NCBI GenBank assembly: GCA_023390155.1
Contig: JAEWDJ010000204.1
Span: forward strand, 1 to 8,703
Length of the DNA stretch: 8,703 bases
Source: Actinomycetes bacterium
GTDB taxonomy: Bacteria; Actinomycetota; Actinomycetes; Actinomycetales; Microbacteriaceae
Direction: 5' to 3'
In this document: in pieces, positions 1 through 4,643 of the stretch
Numbering within the stretch: the first letter of the stretch is position 1
Layout: each line of letters starts with the position of its first letter
The notes under the pieces: model-generated
Told to the model about the DNA's origin: nothing
Database searches by the model: none
The model's input: only the letters and a program-made list of their open reading frames with translations
Translations under genes and position numbers: made by a program

Positions 1-363
1 GTGCCAGGCCTGGCGCAGCGGCTCGACGAGGTCGATGGCCTCGCGCACCCGGGCGGGGTCGCGGCCCACGGTCACGTCGACGATCAGCTCGGCCAGGTAT
101 GTGTACAGCTGCATGAGGCCGTCGGCGCCGTTCCACAGGTCGACGCGCAGGCTCGAGGCGAGCTCGGCGACGATCTGGTCGGCGTGGCGCAGGTTCTCCC
201 ACGCGATCGGCCAGTTGTCGGCGGCCAGGGCGGCCTCCGCGCGGGTCAGGTCGAGTACGAGCCGGTCGTAGAGCATCGTGAGCAGGCGGGCGGGGCTCGC
301 CGAGAGGACGCTGTCGCGGTTGTAGGCGGAGAGCTTGGCGGCGGCGGAGTTCAGGAGGGTCAT
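1..363 (-). CDS. fliS: FliS, flagellin export chaperone (3' end cut by window edge)
   Basis: FliS binds the C-terminal D0 helix of newly made flagellin in the cytosol, prevents early polymerisation and delivers it to the flagellar export gate. The visible 121 codons read MTLLNSAAAKLSAYNRDSVL and continue with SASPARLLTMLYDRLVLDL, the family's N-terminal cap and first helix (the 'YnrdsVltasP..Ll.MLYD' pattern). The rest is helical and Leu/Ala-rich, as expected of the four- or five-helix bundle. Family length is about 125-140 residues, so only a few residues lie outside the window. The ATG overlaps the fliD stop as ATGA (360-363), which implies translational coupling; no strong independent Shine-Dalgarno is visible. 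It is the last gene seen in the leftward fliA-flagellin-fliD-fliS unit, and its adjacency to fliD and flagellin supports the call. Confidence 0.9.
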   Translation of the reverse strand, partial: MTLLNSAAAKLSAYNRDSVLSASPARLLTMLYDRLVLDLTRAEAALAADNWPIAWENLRHADQIVAELASSLRVDLWNGADGLMQLYTYLAELIVDVTVGRDPARVREAIDLVEPLRQAWH

Positions 364-1745
364 GAGGAGCTCGTCGAGAGAGAGGCCAGCTGGCCGGTGA
401 GCCAGTTCGACTGGGATTGGAGCTGCTGGAGCTGCACCTCGAGGTTCGCGTACGTCTTCTCGAGGCTCGTGCGGCGGTCGGCGAGCCGGCTGTCCCAGTC
501 GGTGATCTGGGTGTTGAGGCTCTTGACCGTGGACTGCTCGCCGGTGATCTTGGTCGTGATCGTGCCGTCGTACTTGTCGCTCGCCGCGTTCGCGGCGTCG
601 GCGACGCGCTGCGCGATGGTGGCGACGGCGGCCTTCACCTTGTCAGGATCTGCGGCGAGCGCCTTGCCGAACGTGTCGGCGTCGAACGACATCTTGCCGT
701 CGCTCGTGATCGAGATGCCGTAGGTCGAGGGGGAGATGCCGTCGATGGGGGCGGAGGCCGCGTCGAGGAGCTTCTGGCTCGCGTCCCGCACGGTGGAGTC
801 GCCGGTGAAGGTGCCGGCCGTGACGACCGTCCCGCCCGCGGTGTCGGTCGTGGTCGAGACGGCCTGCTTGCCCTGGATGTAGGTGAAGATGTCGTTCAGG
901 CTGGTGACCAGGGAGTTCGCGACGTCCGAGATCGCCTTGTCGTCGCGCGCGACCGTCAGGGTGACGGGGGTGGTGGAGGCGGCGGTCACGGTGACCGTGA
1001 CTCCCGGCAGCACGTCGGCGAACGTGTTCGTGGACGAGGTGACGGCCTGTGCGGCGCCGGTGCCGCTCCACAGGGTGATCTGCGCATCCTGCGCCTGGCG
1101 CACCTGCGCGGCGCCCGGCTCGGTGAGGAGGTCGGTGGCCGTCCCGGCCGTGACGTCGGCCGTCGAGCCGCGGTATGCGGTGAATCCGCCCTCTGAGCCG
1201 GTCTTCGTCGAGCTCAGCTGCAGCCGGTAGAGGGGCTGGCCCGTGGAGGGGTCGAGACCGGCGGACACCCGCGTGGCGGTGACGCCGACGCCGGCCTTGT
1301 TGATGGCGGCGGCGACGTCGGCGAGGGAGGAGCTGGTGGCCGTGACCTGCGTCATCGTGCCATCCGCGGCGACGAACGTGAGCACCGGCGGCTGGTCGGG
1401 CCACTGGGTCAGCGGGCCGGTGACGGTCACCTGCGACTGGGCGACCTTGTCGACGGTGAAGTCGATCGTGCCGTCGACCGCGCCGGCGCCGGCCGTGGCG
1501 GTGACCGCCGTGGAGCTGGAGGTCGCCGTGTGCAGATCGCTCGTCGCGGGCTTCGCGGTCTTGGTCGCGAGGTCGGCGAGCGCCGCCACCTTCGTGTTGA
1601 GGGCCTGCATCGCCGTGATGTAGGTGGTGGAGGTCGCGACCTTGCTCTTCAGCAGCGTCTGCGGAACCGCCTCCGCCTGCATGAGCTGGTCGATCAGGTC
1701 GGTGGTCTTGAGACCGCTGATGAGGCCGTCGACGGCGAGACCCAT
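360..1745 (-). CDS. fliD: FliD (HAP2), flagellar filament cap protein
   Basis: FliD forms the oligomeric cap at the filament tip under which exported flagellin folds and inserts. The protein has 461 residues, within the usual 400-550. Residues about 3-105 form the FliD N-terminal domain (start MGLAVDGLISGLKTTDLIDQ, the classic 'GLaSGLdt..iI.qLm' motif followed by a helix). Residues about 110-340 are a Thr/Val/Ala-rich beta region. Residues about 345-390 carry the C-terminal-domain signature (STYGISITSDGKMSFDADTF, 'iGIt...dG.l.fD'), and residues about 410-455 form a coiled coil ending in LQSQSNWLTGQLASL. The start ATG has GGGAG seven bases upstream. A repeat tract and a strong hairpin lie in the 197-bp gap from flagellin, and I find no sigma-28-type promoter there, so transcription probably reads through from flagellin. 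The stop overlaps the fliS start. Confidence 0.94.
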   Translation of the reverse strand: MGLAVDGLISGLKTTDLIDQLMQAEAVPQTLLKSKVATSTTYITAMQALNTKVAALADLATKTAKPATSDLHTATSSSTAVTATAGAGAVDGTIDFTVDKVAQSQVTVTGPLTQWPDQPPVLTFVAADGTMTQVTATSSSLADVAAAINKAGVGVTATRVSAGLDPSTGQPLYRLQLSSTKTGSEGGFTAYRGSTADVTAGTATDLLTEPGAAQVRQAQDAQITLWSGTGAAQAVTSSTNTFADVLPGVTVTVTAASTTPVTLTVARDDKAISDVANSLVTSLNDIFTYIQGKQAVSTTTDTAGGTVVTAGTFTGDSTVRDASQKLLDAASAPIDGISPSTYGISITSDGKMSFDADTFGKALAADPDKVKAAVATIAQRVADAANAASDKYDGTITTKITGEQSTVKSLNTQITDWDSRLADRRTSLEKTYANLEVQLQQLQSQSNWLTGQLASLSTSSS

Positions 1746-1790
1746 GGGTGCTCTCCCTCCCTGGTGGACGGTGGCGTGCGCTGCTGGTGG

Positions 1791-1844
1791 TGCGGGTGAT
1801 GCGGGGCGATCGGGTGATGCCGGTGGATCGGGTGGTGCGGGGTG
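1791..1844. repeat. Three imperfect 18-bp tandem repeats upstream of fliD
   Basis: The 10-mer CGGGTGATGC occurs at 1793-1802 and again at 1811-1820, and CGGGTGGTGC follows at 1829-1838, giving an exact 18-bp period; the flanking bases (GATCGGG or GTGCGGG) are also partly shared. The tract lies between the flagellin-fliD hairpin and the fliD ribosome binding site, so it would be in the fliD leader. I do not recognise the unit. It may be simple replication slippage or an RNA-level element. Confidence 0.6.
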
Positions 1845-1859
1845 CCGCTTCTGCGGTGC

Positions 1860-1900
1860 GGCGGCCGGGATGCGCTTTGGGGCATCGCATCCCGGCCGCC
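1860..1900 (-). terminator. Strong hairpin between flagellin and fliD (terminator/attenuator or mRNA-stability stem)
   Basis: A perfect 15-bp GC-rich stem pairs 1860-1874 with 1886-1900 around an 11-base loop, 42 bases beyond the flagellin stop. No T-tract follows on the minus strand, so it is not a canonical intrinsic terminator; in high-GC actinobacteria U-less hairpins are often proposed to terminate or to block 3' exonucleases. Because fliD has no visible promoter of its own, partial termination or 3'-end stabilisation here would yield much more flagellin than cap mRNA. The hairpin is seen directly; its function is inferred. Confidence 0.7.
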
Positions 1901-1942
1901 TTCACTGCGGCTCGTTCGCTGCGGTCAGCTGACCTCGCGGAC

Positions 1943-2776
1943 TTAGCGGAGCAGCTGCAGGACGCCCTGACCGGACTGGTTGGCCTGGGCGAGCATCGCG
2001 GTGCCGGCCTGCGACAGGATGTTGGAGCGGGTGTACTTCACCATCTCCTCCGCCATGTCGGTGTCGGTGATGCGGGACGACGCAGCCGCCAGGTTCTCCT
2101 TGGAGACGTTGAGGCTGCGGATGGTGCTCTCGAAGCGGTTCTGAACGGCACCGAGGCTCGCGCGGGCGGTCGACACGTTCTTGATCTGGGTGTCGAGAGC
2201 CGTGATCGAGGCCGCGGCGTTGGCCGCCGAGTCGAACGTCAGGGCACCGACCGCGGTGGCGACGGTGGCGACGTTCGCCCCGGCCAGGCTGACGGTGATC
2301 TGGTCGTTGGCCGGGGTGTCGCCGGCGCCGACCTGGAAGGTCAGCGAGGCGTTGGAGCCGTCGAGCAGCTTGATGCCGTTGAAGTTGGCGCTGCCCGAGA
2401 TGCGGGTGAGCTCGCTGGTCAGCTGGTCGACCTCGGTCTTGATGGCGGCGCGCGAGTCGGCGTTGTTCGAGTCGTTGCCGGCCTGGACGGCCAGGTCGCG
2501 CACGCGCTGCAGGATCGAGTGGACCTCGGTCAGCTGACCTTCAGCGGTCTGCACGACGCTGATGCCGTCCTGAGCGTTGCGGGCGGCGACGGTGAGACCG
2601 CCGACCTGCGACTTCAGGCCCTCCGAGATGGCCAGACCGGCCGCGTCGTCCGCCGCACGGTTGATGCGGAGGCCGCTGGACAGCTTCTCGAGCGACTTCG
2701 AGAGGTCGCTCTGCGTGTTGTTCAGGTTGCGGTAGGCGTTGTTGGCCGCGATGTTGGTGTTGATCTGCATACCCAT
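1943..2776 (-). CDS. hag: Flagellin, filament subunit
   Basis: This is the filament subunit, exported through the flagellar type III apparatus. It has 277 residues, a short flagellin like that of Bacillus (about 270-300), with the conserved D0/D1 ends and almost no surface domain. Residues 4-140 are the N-terminal flagellin domain (MGMQINTNIAANNAYRNL start; EKLSSGLRINRAADDAAG at 30-47; ANFNGIKLLDG at 130-140). Residues 141-190 are a short Ala/Thr-rich linker, and residues about 193-277 are the C-terminal domain, ending QANQSGQGVLQLLR. Residues 89-96 read LQRVRDLA, the helix recognised by TLR5 in other flagellins. The ATG at 2776 is chosen because GGAGG lies seven bases upstream and MGMQINTN matches flagellin N-termini; a frame extension to 2830 is non-flagellin sequence that overlaps the promoter leader. 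It has its own sigma-28-type promoter and a CsrA-like leader. Confidence 0.96.
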   Translation of the reverse strand: MGMQINTNIAANNAYRNLNNTQSDLSKSLEKLSSGLRINRAADDAAGLAISEGLKSQVGGLTVAARNAQDGISVVQTAEGQLTEVHSILQRVRDLAVQAGNDSNNADSRAAIKTEVDQLTSELTRISGSANFNGIKLLDGSNASLTFQVGAGDTPANDQITVSLAGANVATVATAVGALTFDSAANAAASITALDTQIKNVSTARASLGAVQNRFESTIRSLNVSKENLAAASSRITDTDMAEEMVKYTRSNILSQAGTAMLAQANQSGQGVLQLLR

Positions 2777-3723
2777 GATGTTTCCTCCATGATCTGGGCT
2801 GGTTGTTCGCGGTCCATCCGTGGCCCGCACACCCCTCTATCGACCGGCCCGCCCATCCCGTTAGGGCCCGAGCACGCAAAAAAAGGGCCGAGAGCGGTCG
2901 AGCACGCAGAAAATCCGCGTCCCCGACGGGTGGGGGTCAGGAGGCGCGGGCGGGGGAGGTGGGCGACGGCGTGCTGGGCCAGGCGGGCGAGGTAGGCGCT
3001 GCGGCGGGCCTGCGAGGTCTTGGCCTCGATGATCTCGGGGTCGCCCTCGTCGGCGTAGTGGGTGGCCATCCCCTCGCGCATGAGCCGGATGGCCTCGGAA
3101 CGCTGCTGCGAGACGGCGGAGTGGGTGATGCCGAGCTCCTCCGCGATCTCGGTGACCGTGCGGTCGTCGAAGTAGATGGCCTCGACGATGGAGCGCATCC
3201 GGTCGGGGAGGGCCGCCACGGCGGCGCGCACGTACGCGGTGCGCTCGTTCACGAGGGCGGACTCCTCCGGCCCCGTGGTGTCGGAGACGAGCAGGGGCTC
3301 GATTGTCTCGTCGAGCGCGGTGACCGTGCGGGCCGCGTCGGCGAGCCCGGCGGCCGCCGTCTGGCGGTCGACGCCCAGCGCGTCGGCGATCTCGTCGACC
3401 GTCGGCGTGCGCCCGAGCCCCGCCGTCAGGCTCTCGCGCACCGCGAGCGTCTCCTTGATGCGCTTGCGCGCCGAGCGGGTCGCCCAGTCACTGGCCCGCA
3501 GCTCGTCCGCCAGCGCACCGAGGATGCGGGTGCGGGCGTACGCGCCGAAAGGCACGCCGGTGGACGCGTCGTAGGCGTCGGCCGCCGTCACCAGCGCCAG
3601 GGACCCGGCCGAGGCCAGGTCGTCCCTCGACAGGTGCGTGGCGCGGGCGACCAGGTCGGAGACCAGGTAGCCCACCAGCGGCAGGTTCTCGACGACGAGC
3701 GCGTTTCGATCGGTGCGGTTCAC
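2722..3723 (-). CDS. fliA: FliA/WhiG-family sigma-28 factor for flagellar genes (frame runs past the expected end)
   Basis: This sigma-70-family factor directs RNA polymerase to motility promoters. Region 2 spans residues about 13-85 (LSRDDLASAG, VPFGAYARTRILGALADELR, then DWATRSARKR). Region 3 spans about 88-135 (LGRTPTVDEIADALGV). Region 4 spans about 168-220 with the helix-turn-helix TVTEIAEELGITHSAVSQQR. GTG at 3723 is the start, because an in-frame TGA lies at 3741-3739 and GAGGGG is eight bases upstream. The family is about 240-280 residues, but this frame stays open for 333 and ends 55 bp inside flagellin. From about residue 262 the GC-rich third-position pattern disappears, and an out-of-frame TGA sits at 2939-2937. 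The tail therefore looks like non-coding sequence read after a single-base frameshift, probably in the C/G runs near 2944-2963. Residues 1-260 are complete and should be functional. Confidence 0.88.
   Translation of the reverse strand: MNRTDRNALVVENLPLVGYLVSDLVARATHLSRDDLASAGSLALVTAADAYDASTGVPFGAYARTRILGALADELRASDWATRSARKRIKETLAVRESLTAGLGRTPTVDEIADALGVDRQTAAAGLADAARTVTALDETIEPLLVSDTTGPEESALVNERTAYVRAAVAALPDRMRSIVEAIYFDDRTVTEIAEELGITHSAVSQQRSEAIRLMREGMATHYADEGDPEIIEAKTSQARRSAYLARLAQHAVAHLPRPRLLTPTRRGRGFSACSTALGPFFACSGPNGMGGPVDRGVCGPRMDREQPAQIMEETSWVCRSTPTSRPTTPTAT
2785..2828 (-). promoter_or_regulatory. Flagellin leader with CsrA-type GGA hairpin and GGA in the Shine-Dalgarno
   Basis: Reading the minus strand from 2828 to 2809, GCGG-G-CCA, a CGGA loop, then TGG-A-CCGC form a stem-loop: 4 bp, a G.A mismatch, 3 bp, with GGA exposed in the loop. 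It contains ACGGAT (2821-2816), matching the CsrA core A-N-GGA, and overlaps ATGGAC (2817-2812). A third copy, ATGGAG (2790-2785), is part of the GGAGG Shine-Dalgarno. Two separated GGA sites, one in a hairpin loop and one covering the ribosome site, are how CsrA represses hag in Bacillus subtilis. The hairpin would sit at the extreme 5' end of the mRNA made from the promoter at 2837-2863. The sequence and pairing are seen; CsrA binding is inferred. Confidence 0.6.
2837..2863 (-). promoter_or_regulatory. Sigma-28 (FliA/SigD/WhiG-type) promoter of flagellin
   Basis: On the minus strand CTAAC (with TAAC at 2863-2860) is followed after exactly 15 bases by GTCGATAG (2844-2837). The established consensus for SigD/WhiG is TAAA-N15-GCCGATAA/T, so -35 matches 3 of 4 and -10 differs mainly by T for C at position 2 and the final base. 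Start of transcription would fall near 2830, giving a leader of about 54 bases. The second element at 4032-4058 has the same TAAC and the same 15-base spacer. Confidence 0.75.
2869..2914. repeat. Pair of direct repeats 30 bp apart, just upstream of the flagellin -35 element
   Basis: CGAGCACGCAAAAAAA (2869-2884) and CGAGCACGCAGAAAAT (2899-2914) share CGAGCACGCA and an A-rich tail, with 13 of 16 positions matching. The offset of 30 bp is close to three helical turns, so both copies face the same side of the DNA. The nearer copy ends five bases from the -35 box. They may be UP-element-like A-tracts or sites for a dimeric regulator; no known regulator is recognised. Confidence 0.55.
2878..2900 (-). 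terminator. Weak candidate intrinsic terminator after fliA
   Basis: On the minus strand GACCG-CTCT-CGGCC (with an A.C mismatch) is followed by a run of seven T (2884-2878), rare in this GC-rich window. The stem is short, so termination would be weak. It lies 37 bases past the out-of-frame TGA where the fliA coding signal ends and before the flagellin promoter, where a fliA terminator would be expected. The same T-run is part of the direct repeat, so it may serve that purpose instead. Confidence 0.3.
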
Positions 3724-3810
3724 GCGTGCGACCCCTCTTCAACGGACGGGTACCACGATCCAGCCCATCGGGGGAGGGCGGGAAACGGGTACTCGGGCGG
3801 TGCTTCTGAT

Positions 3811-3837
3811 CGCTCGGGCTGGGTCGGGTGCCGAGCG
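3811..3837 (-). promoter_or_regulatory. Hairpin in the presumed fliA leader
   Basis: CGCTCGG (3811-3817) and CCGAGCG (3831-3837) are exact inverted repeats around a 13-base G-rich loop. If fliA is transcribed from upstream of this point the stem would lie in its 5' leader, about 87 bases before the start codon. It could equally be a DNA operator. No T-tract follows. Confidence 0.4.
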
Positions 3838-3853
3838 GGTGCTAGGGGTATCT

Positions 3854-3873
3854 CGTTGTTCACGGTAACAACG
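3854..3873. promoter_or_regulatory. 20-bp perfect inverted repeat, candidate operator upstream of fliA
   Basis: CGTTGTT-CACGGT-AACAACG has two exact 7-base half-sites separated by 6 bases. The half-site spacing (about 13 bp centre to centre) suits a dimeric helix-turn-helix regulator. It is AT-richer than its surroundings. It lies 130-150 bp upstream of the fliA start and about 160 bp upstream of the flgN -35, so it could control either unit. The regulator is unknown. Confidence 0.5.
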
Positions 3874-3899
3874 GCCACGCACCCCGGTCTCGCGATCGA

Positions 3900-3938
3900 T
3901 GCCCCCACTTAAGGGCAGGGGGCACCCCCAAAAATGGG
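3900..3938. promoter_or_regulatory. G/C-run and A-tract cluster, possible regulator site or promoter core
   Basis: TGCCCCC (3900-3906) pairs with GGGGGCA (3918-3924) around an 11-base TTAA-containing spacer; the same G-run is also a mirror partner of CCCCC at 3925-3929. This is followed by AAAAATGGG. The stretch GCACCCCCAAAAATGGG (3922-3938) resembles GCACGCAAAAAAAGGG upstream of flagellin (2872-2887), in the same orientation. Function unknown; the shared pattern is the only evidence. Confidence 0.35.
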
Positions 3939-4031
3939 AACACCGGTATCCGCGTGAACGGGCTGTGGGACTGATAAGGGGAAGCTGTGGATCGCGCGGC
4001 TGCGCTGAGGGTATTCGCAGCTCTCCGCGCC

Positions 4032-4058
4032 TAACATCGAGGCCACCGGTGCCGATTG
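4032..4058 (+). promoter_or_regulatory. Sigma-28 (FliA/SigD/WhiG-type) promoter of the flgN-flgK-flgL-fliW operon
   Basis: TAAC (4032-4035), exactly 15 bases, then GCCGATTG (4051-4058). The -10 matches the GCCGAT core of the SigD/WhiG consensus fully, and the -35 differs only by C for A, as in the flagellin promoter; both are preceded by CC. Transcription would begin near 4064-4066, leaving a leader of about 83 bases. Confidence 0.78.
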
Positions 4059-4064
4059 TCCCTT

Positions 4065-4147
4065 GTGTCGACGGGCAGACCGTCCGTCGTCCCGTAACCC
4101 GAGGGGACCGCGTGCGCACAACGACTCACGAGGAAGTCAGGAGCGAC
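4065..4147 (+). promoter_or_regulatory. flgN leader with a small 5' hairpin
   Basis: CGACGG (4069-4074) and CCGTCG (4084-4089) can pair around nine bases at the very start of the predicted mRNA. The leader ends with AGGAG (4139-4143) four bases before ATG. An in-frame GTG at 4112 with GAGGGG five bases upstream is an alternative, 12-codon-longer start. No GGA lies in the hairpin loop, unlike the flagellin leader. Confidence 0.35.
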
Positions 4148-4639
4148 ATGGCCGCGAGCGAACTGTCCGCGCAGCTCTGGAAGGAGCGCGAGCTCCTGGA
4201 GCTGCTGCTGTTCAAGCTGGAGGAGGAGCAGCTGCTGCTCGTCGCCGGCAAGTCGCGGTGGATCTCCCACGCCACCCGTGAGGTCGAGCAGGTCATGGAG
4301 CGGATGCGGGCCGTCGGCCTCGCCCGCACCGTCGAGGTCGCCGAGGTCGCCGAGGCCTGGGGTCTCGGGCCGGACGCGACGCTGCGCGAGCTCGCCACGG
4401 CCGCGCCGGACGGCATCTGGTCCGACATCTTCGGCTCCCACCTCGCGGCGATGACCGAGCTGACCGGCCAGATCGCCGAGGTGCGCGACACCAACGAGCG
4501 CCTCCTCCGCGAGGCCTCGCGGTCCACGCAGGAGACGCTGAGCGGGCTCACCGGCGCCGGCGACCCGGGTCTGTACGGTTCGGCCGGCGAGAGCCGCACC
4601 GGTGACGGCGGCGCCCGATTCTTCGACACGGAGGCCTAG
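4148..4639 (+). CDS. flgN: FlgN-family export chaperone for FlgK and FlgL
   Basis: FlgN keeps the hook-filament junction proteins soluble in the cytosol and brings them to the export apparatus. The 163-residue product is almost entirely helical: residues 3-66 form a long amphipathic helix (WKERELLELLLFKLEEEQLL, then HATREVEQVMERM), a loop lies at about 70-95, and residues 95-130 form a second coiled-coil helix (LTGQIAEVRDTNERLLREAS). The C-terminus (134-163) is Gly-rich and probably disordered, as in other FlgN proteins, where it binds the substrates. It is directly before flgK and flgL, the usual place. ATG 4148 is chosen because helix one begins there; the GTG at 4112 would add the sequence VRTTTHEEVRSD, which I consider leader. 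It is the first gene after a sigma-28 promoter. Sequence identity in this family is low, so the call rests on length, helices and context. Confidence 0.85.
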   Translation: MAASELSAQLWKERELLELLLFKLEEEQLLLVAGKSRWISHATREVEQVMERMRAVGLARTVEVAEVAEAWGLGPDATLRELATAAPDGIWSDIFGSHLAAMTELTGQIAEVRDTNERLLREASRSTQETLSGLTGAGDPGLYGSAGESRTGDGGARFFDTEA

Positions 4640-4643
4640 AGCT

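Larger units (their letters stand above)
3724..4147. other. Divergent control region between fliA and flgN
   Basis: This 424-bp stretch has no convincing gene: frames crossing it lack coding bias and family motifs. It holds, left to right, the weak fliA ribosome site, a hairpin at 3811-3837, a perfect inverted repeat at 3854-3873, a cluster of G/C runs around an A-tract at 3900-3938, the flgN sigma-28 promoter at 4032-4058 and the flgN leader. I could not place a convincing housekeeping promoter for fliA; a flagellar master activator acting on a poor -35 box would fit, but that is inference. Confidence 0.7.

Noticed and set aside
643..1905. A 420-codon minus-strand frame overlapping fliD
   Set aside because: It is an out-of-frame reading rich in Arg and His, without recognisable motifs; the fliD frame is unambiguous.
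2878..2884. Run of seven T in the fliA frame as a programmed frameshift site
   Set aside because: Coding character is already lost about 55 bases earlier, so slippage here could not restore a normal FliA end.
3765..3791. A third possible sigma-28 site before fliA, TACC-N15-CCCGATGG on the minus strand
   Set aside because: The spacer is right, but -35 is poor and -10 lacks the leading G and trailing A/T; it may arise by chance in G/C runs. Autoregulation of fliA cannot be claimed from this.
3928..3937. CCAAAAATGG, an exact match to the eukaryotic CArG box
   Set aside because: The factor that binds it does not exist in bacteria; only the A-tract and its resemblance to the flagellin upstream repeat are worth keeping.
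3739..4119. Small open frames in the fliA-flgN intergenic region
   Set aside because: They lack third-position GC bias, ribosome sites and family motifs, and they cover the promoter elements.
4112..4147. Upstream GTG as the flgN start
   Set aside because: It has a plausible ribosome site, but the added 12 residues do not extend the helix and the ATG at 4148 has its own AGGAG; kept only as an alternative.
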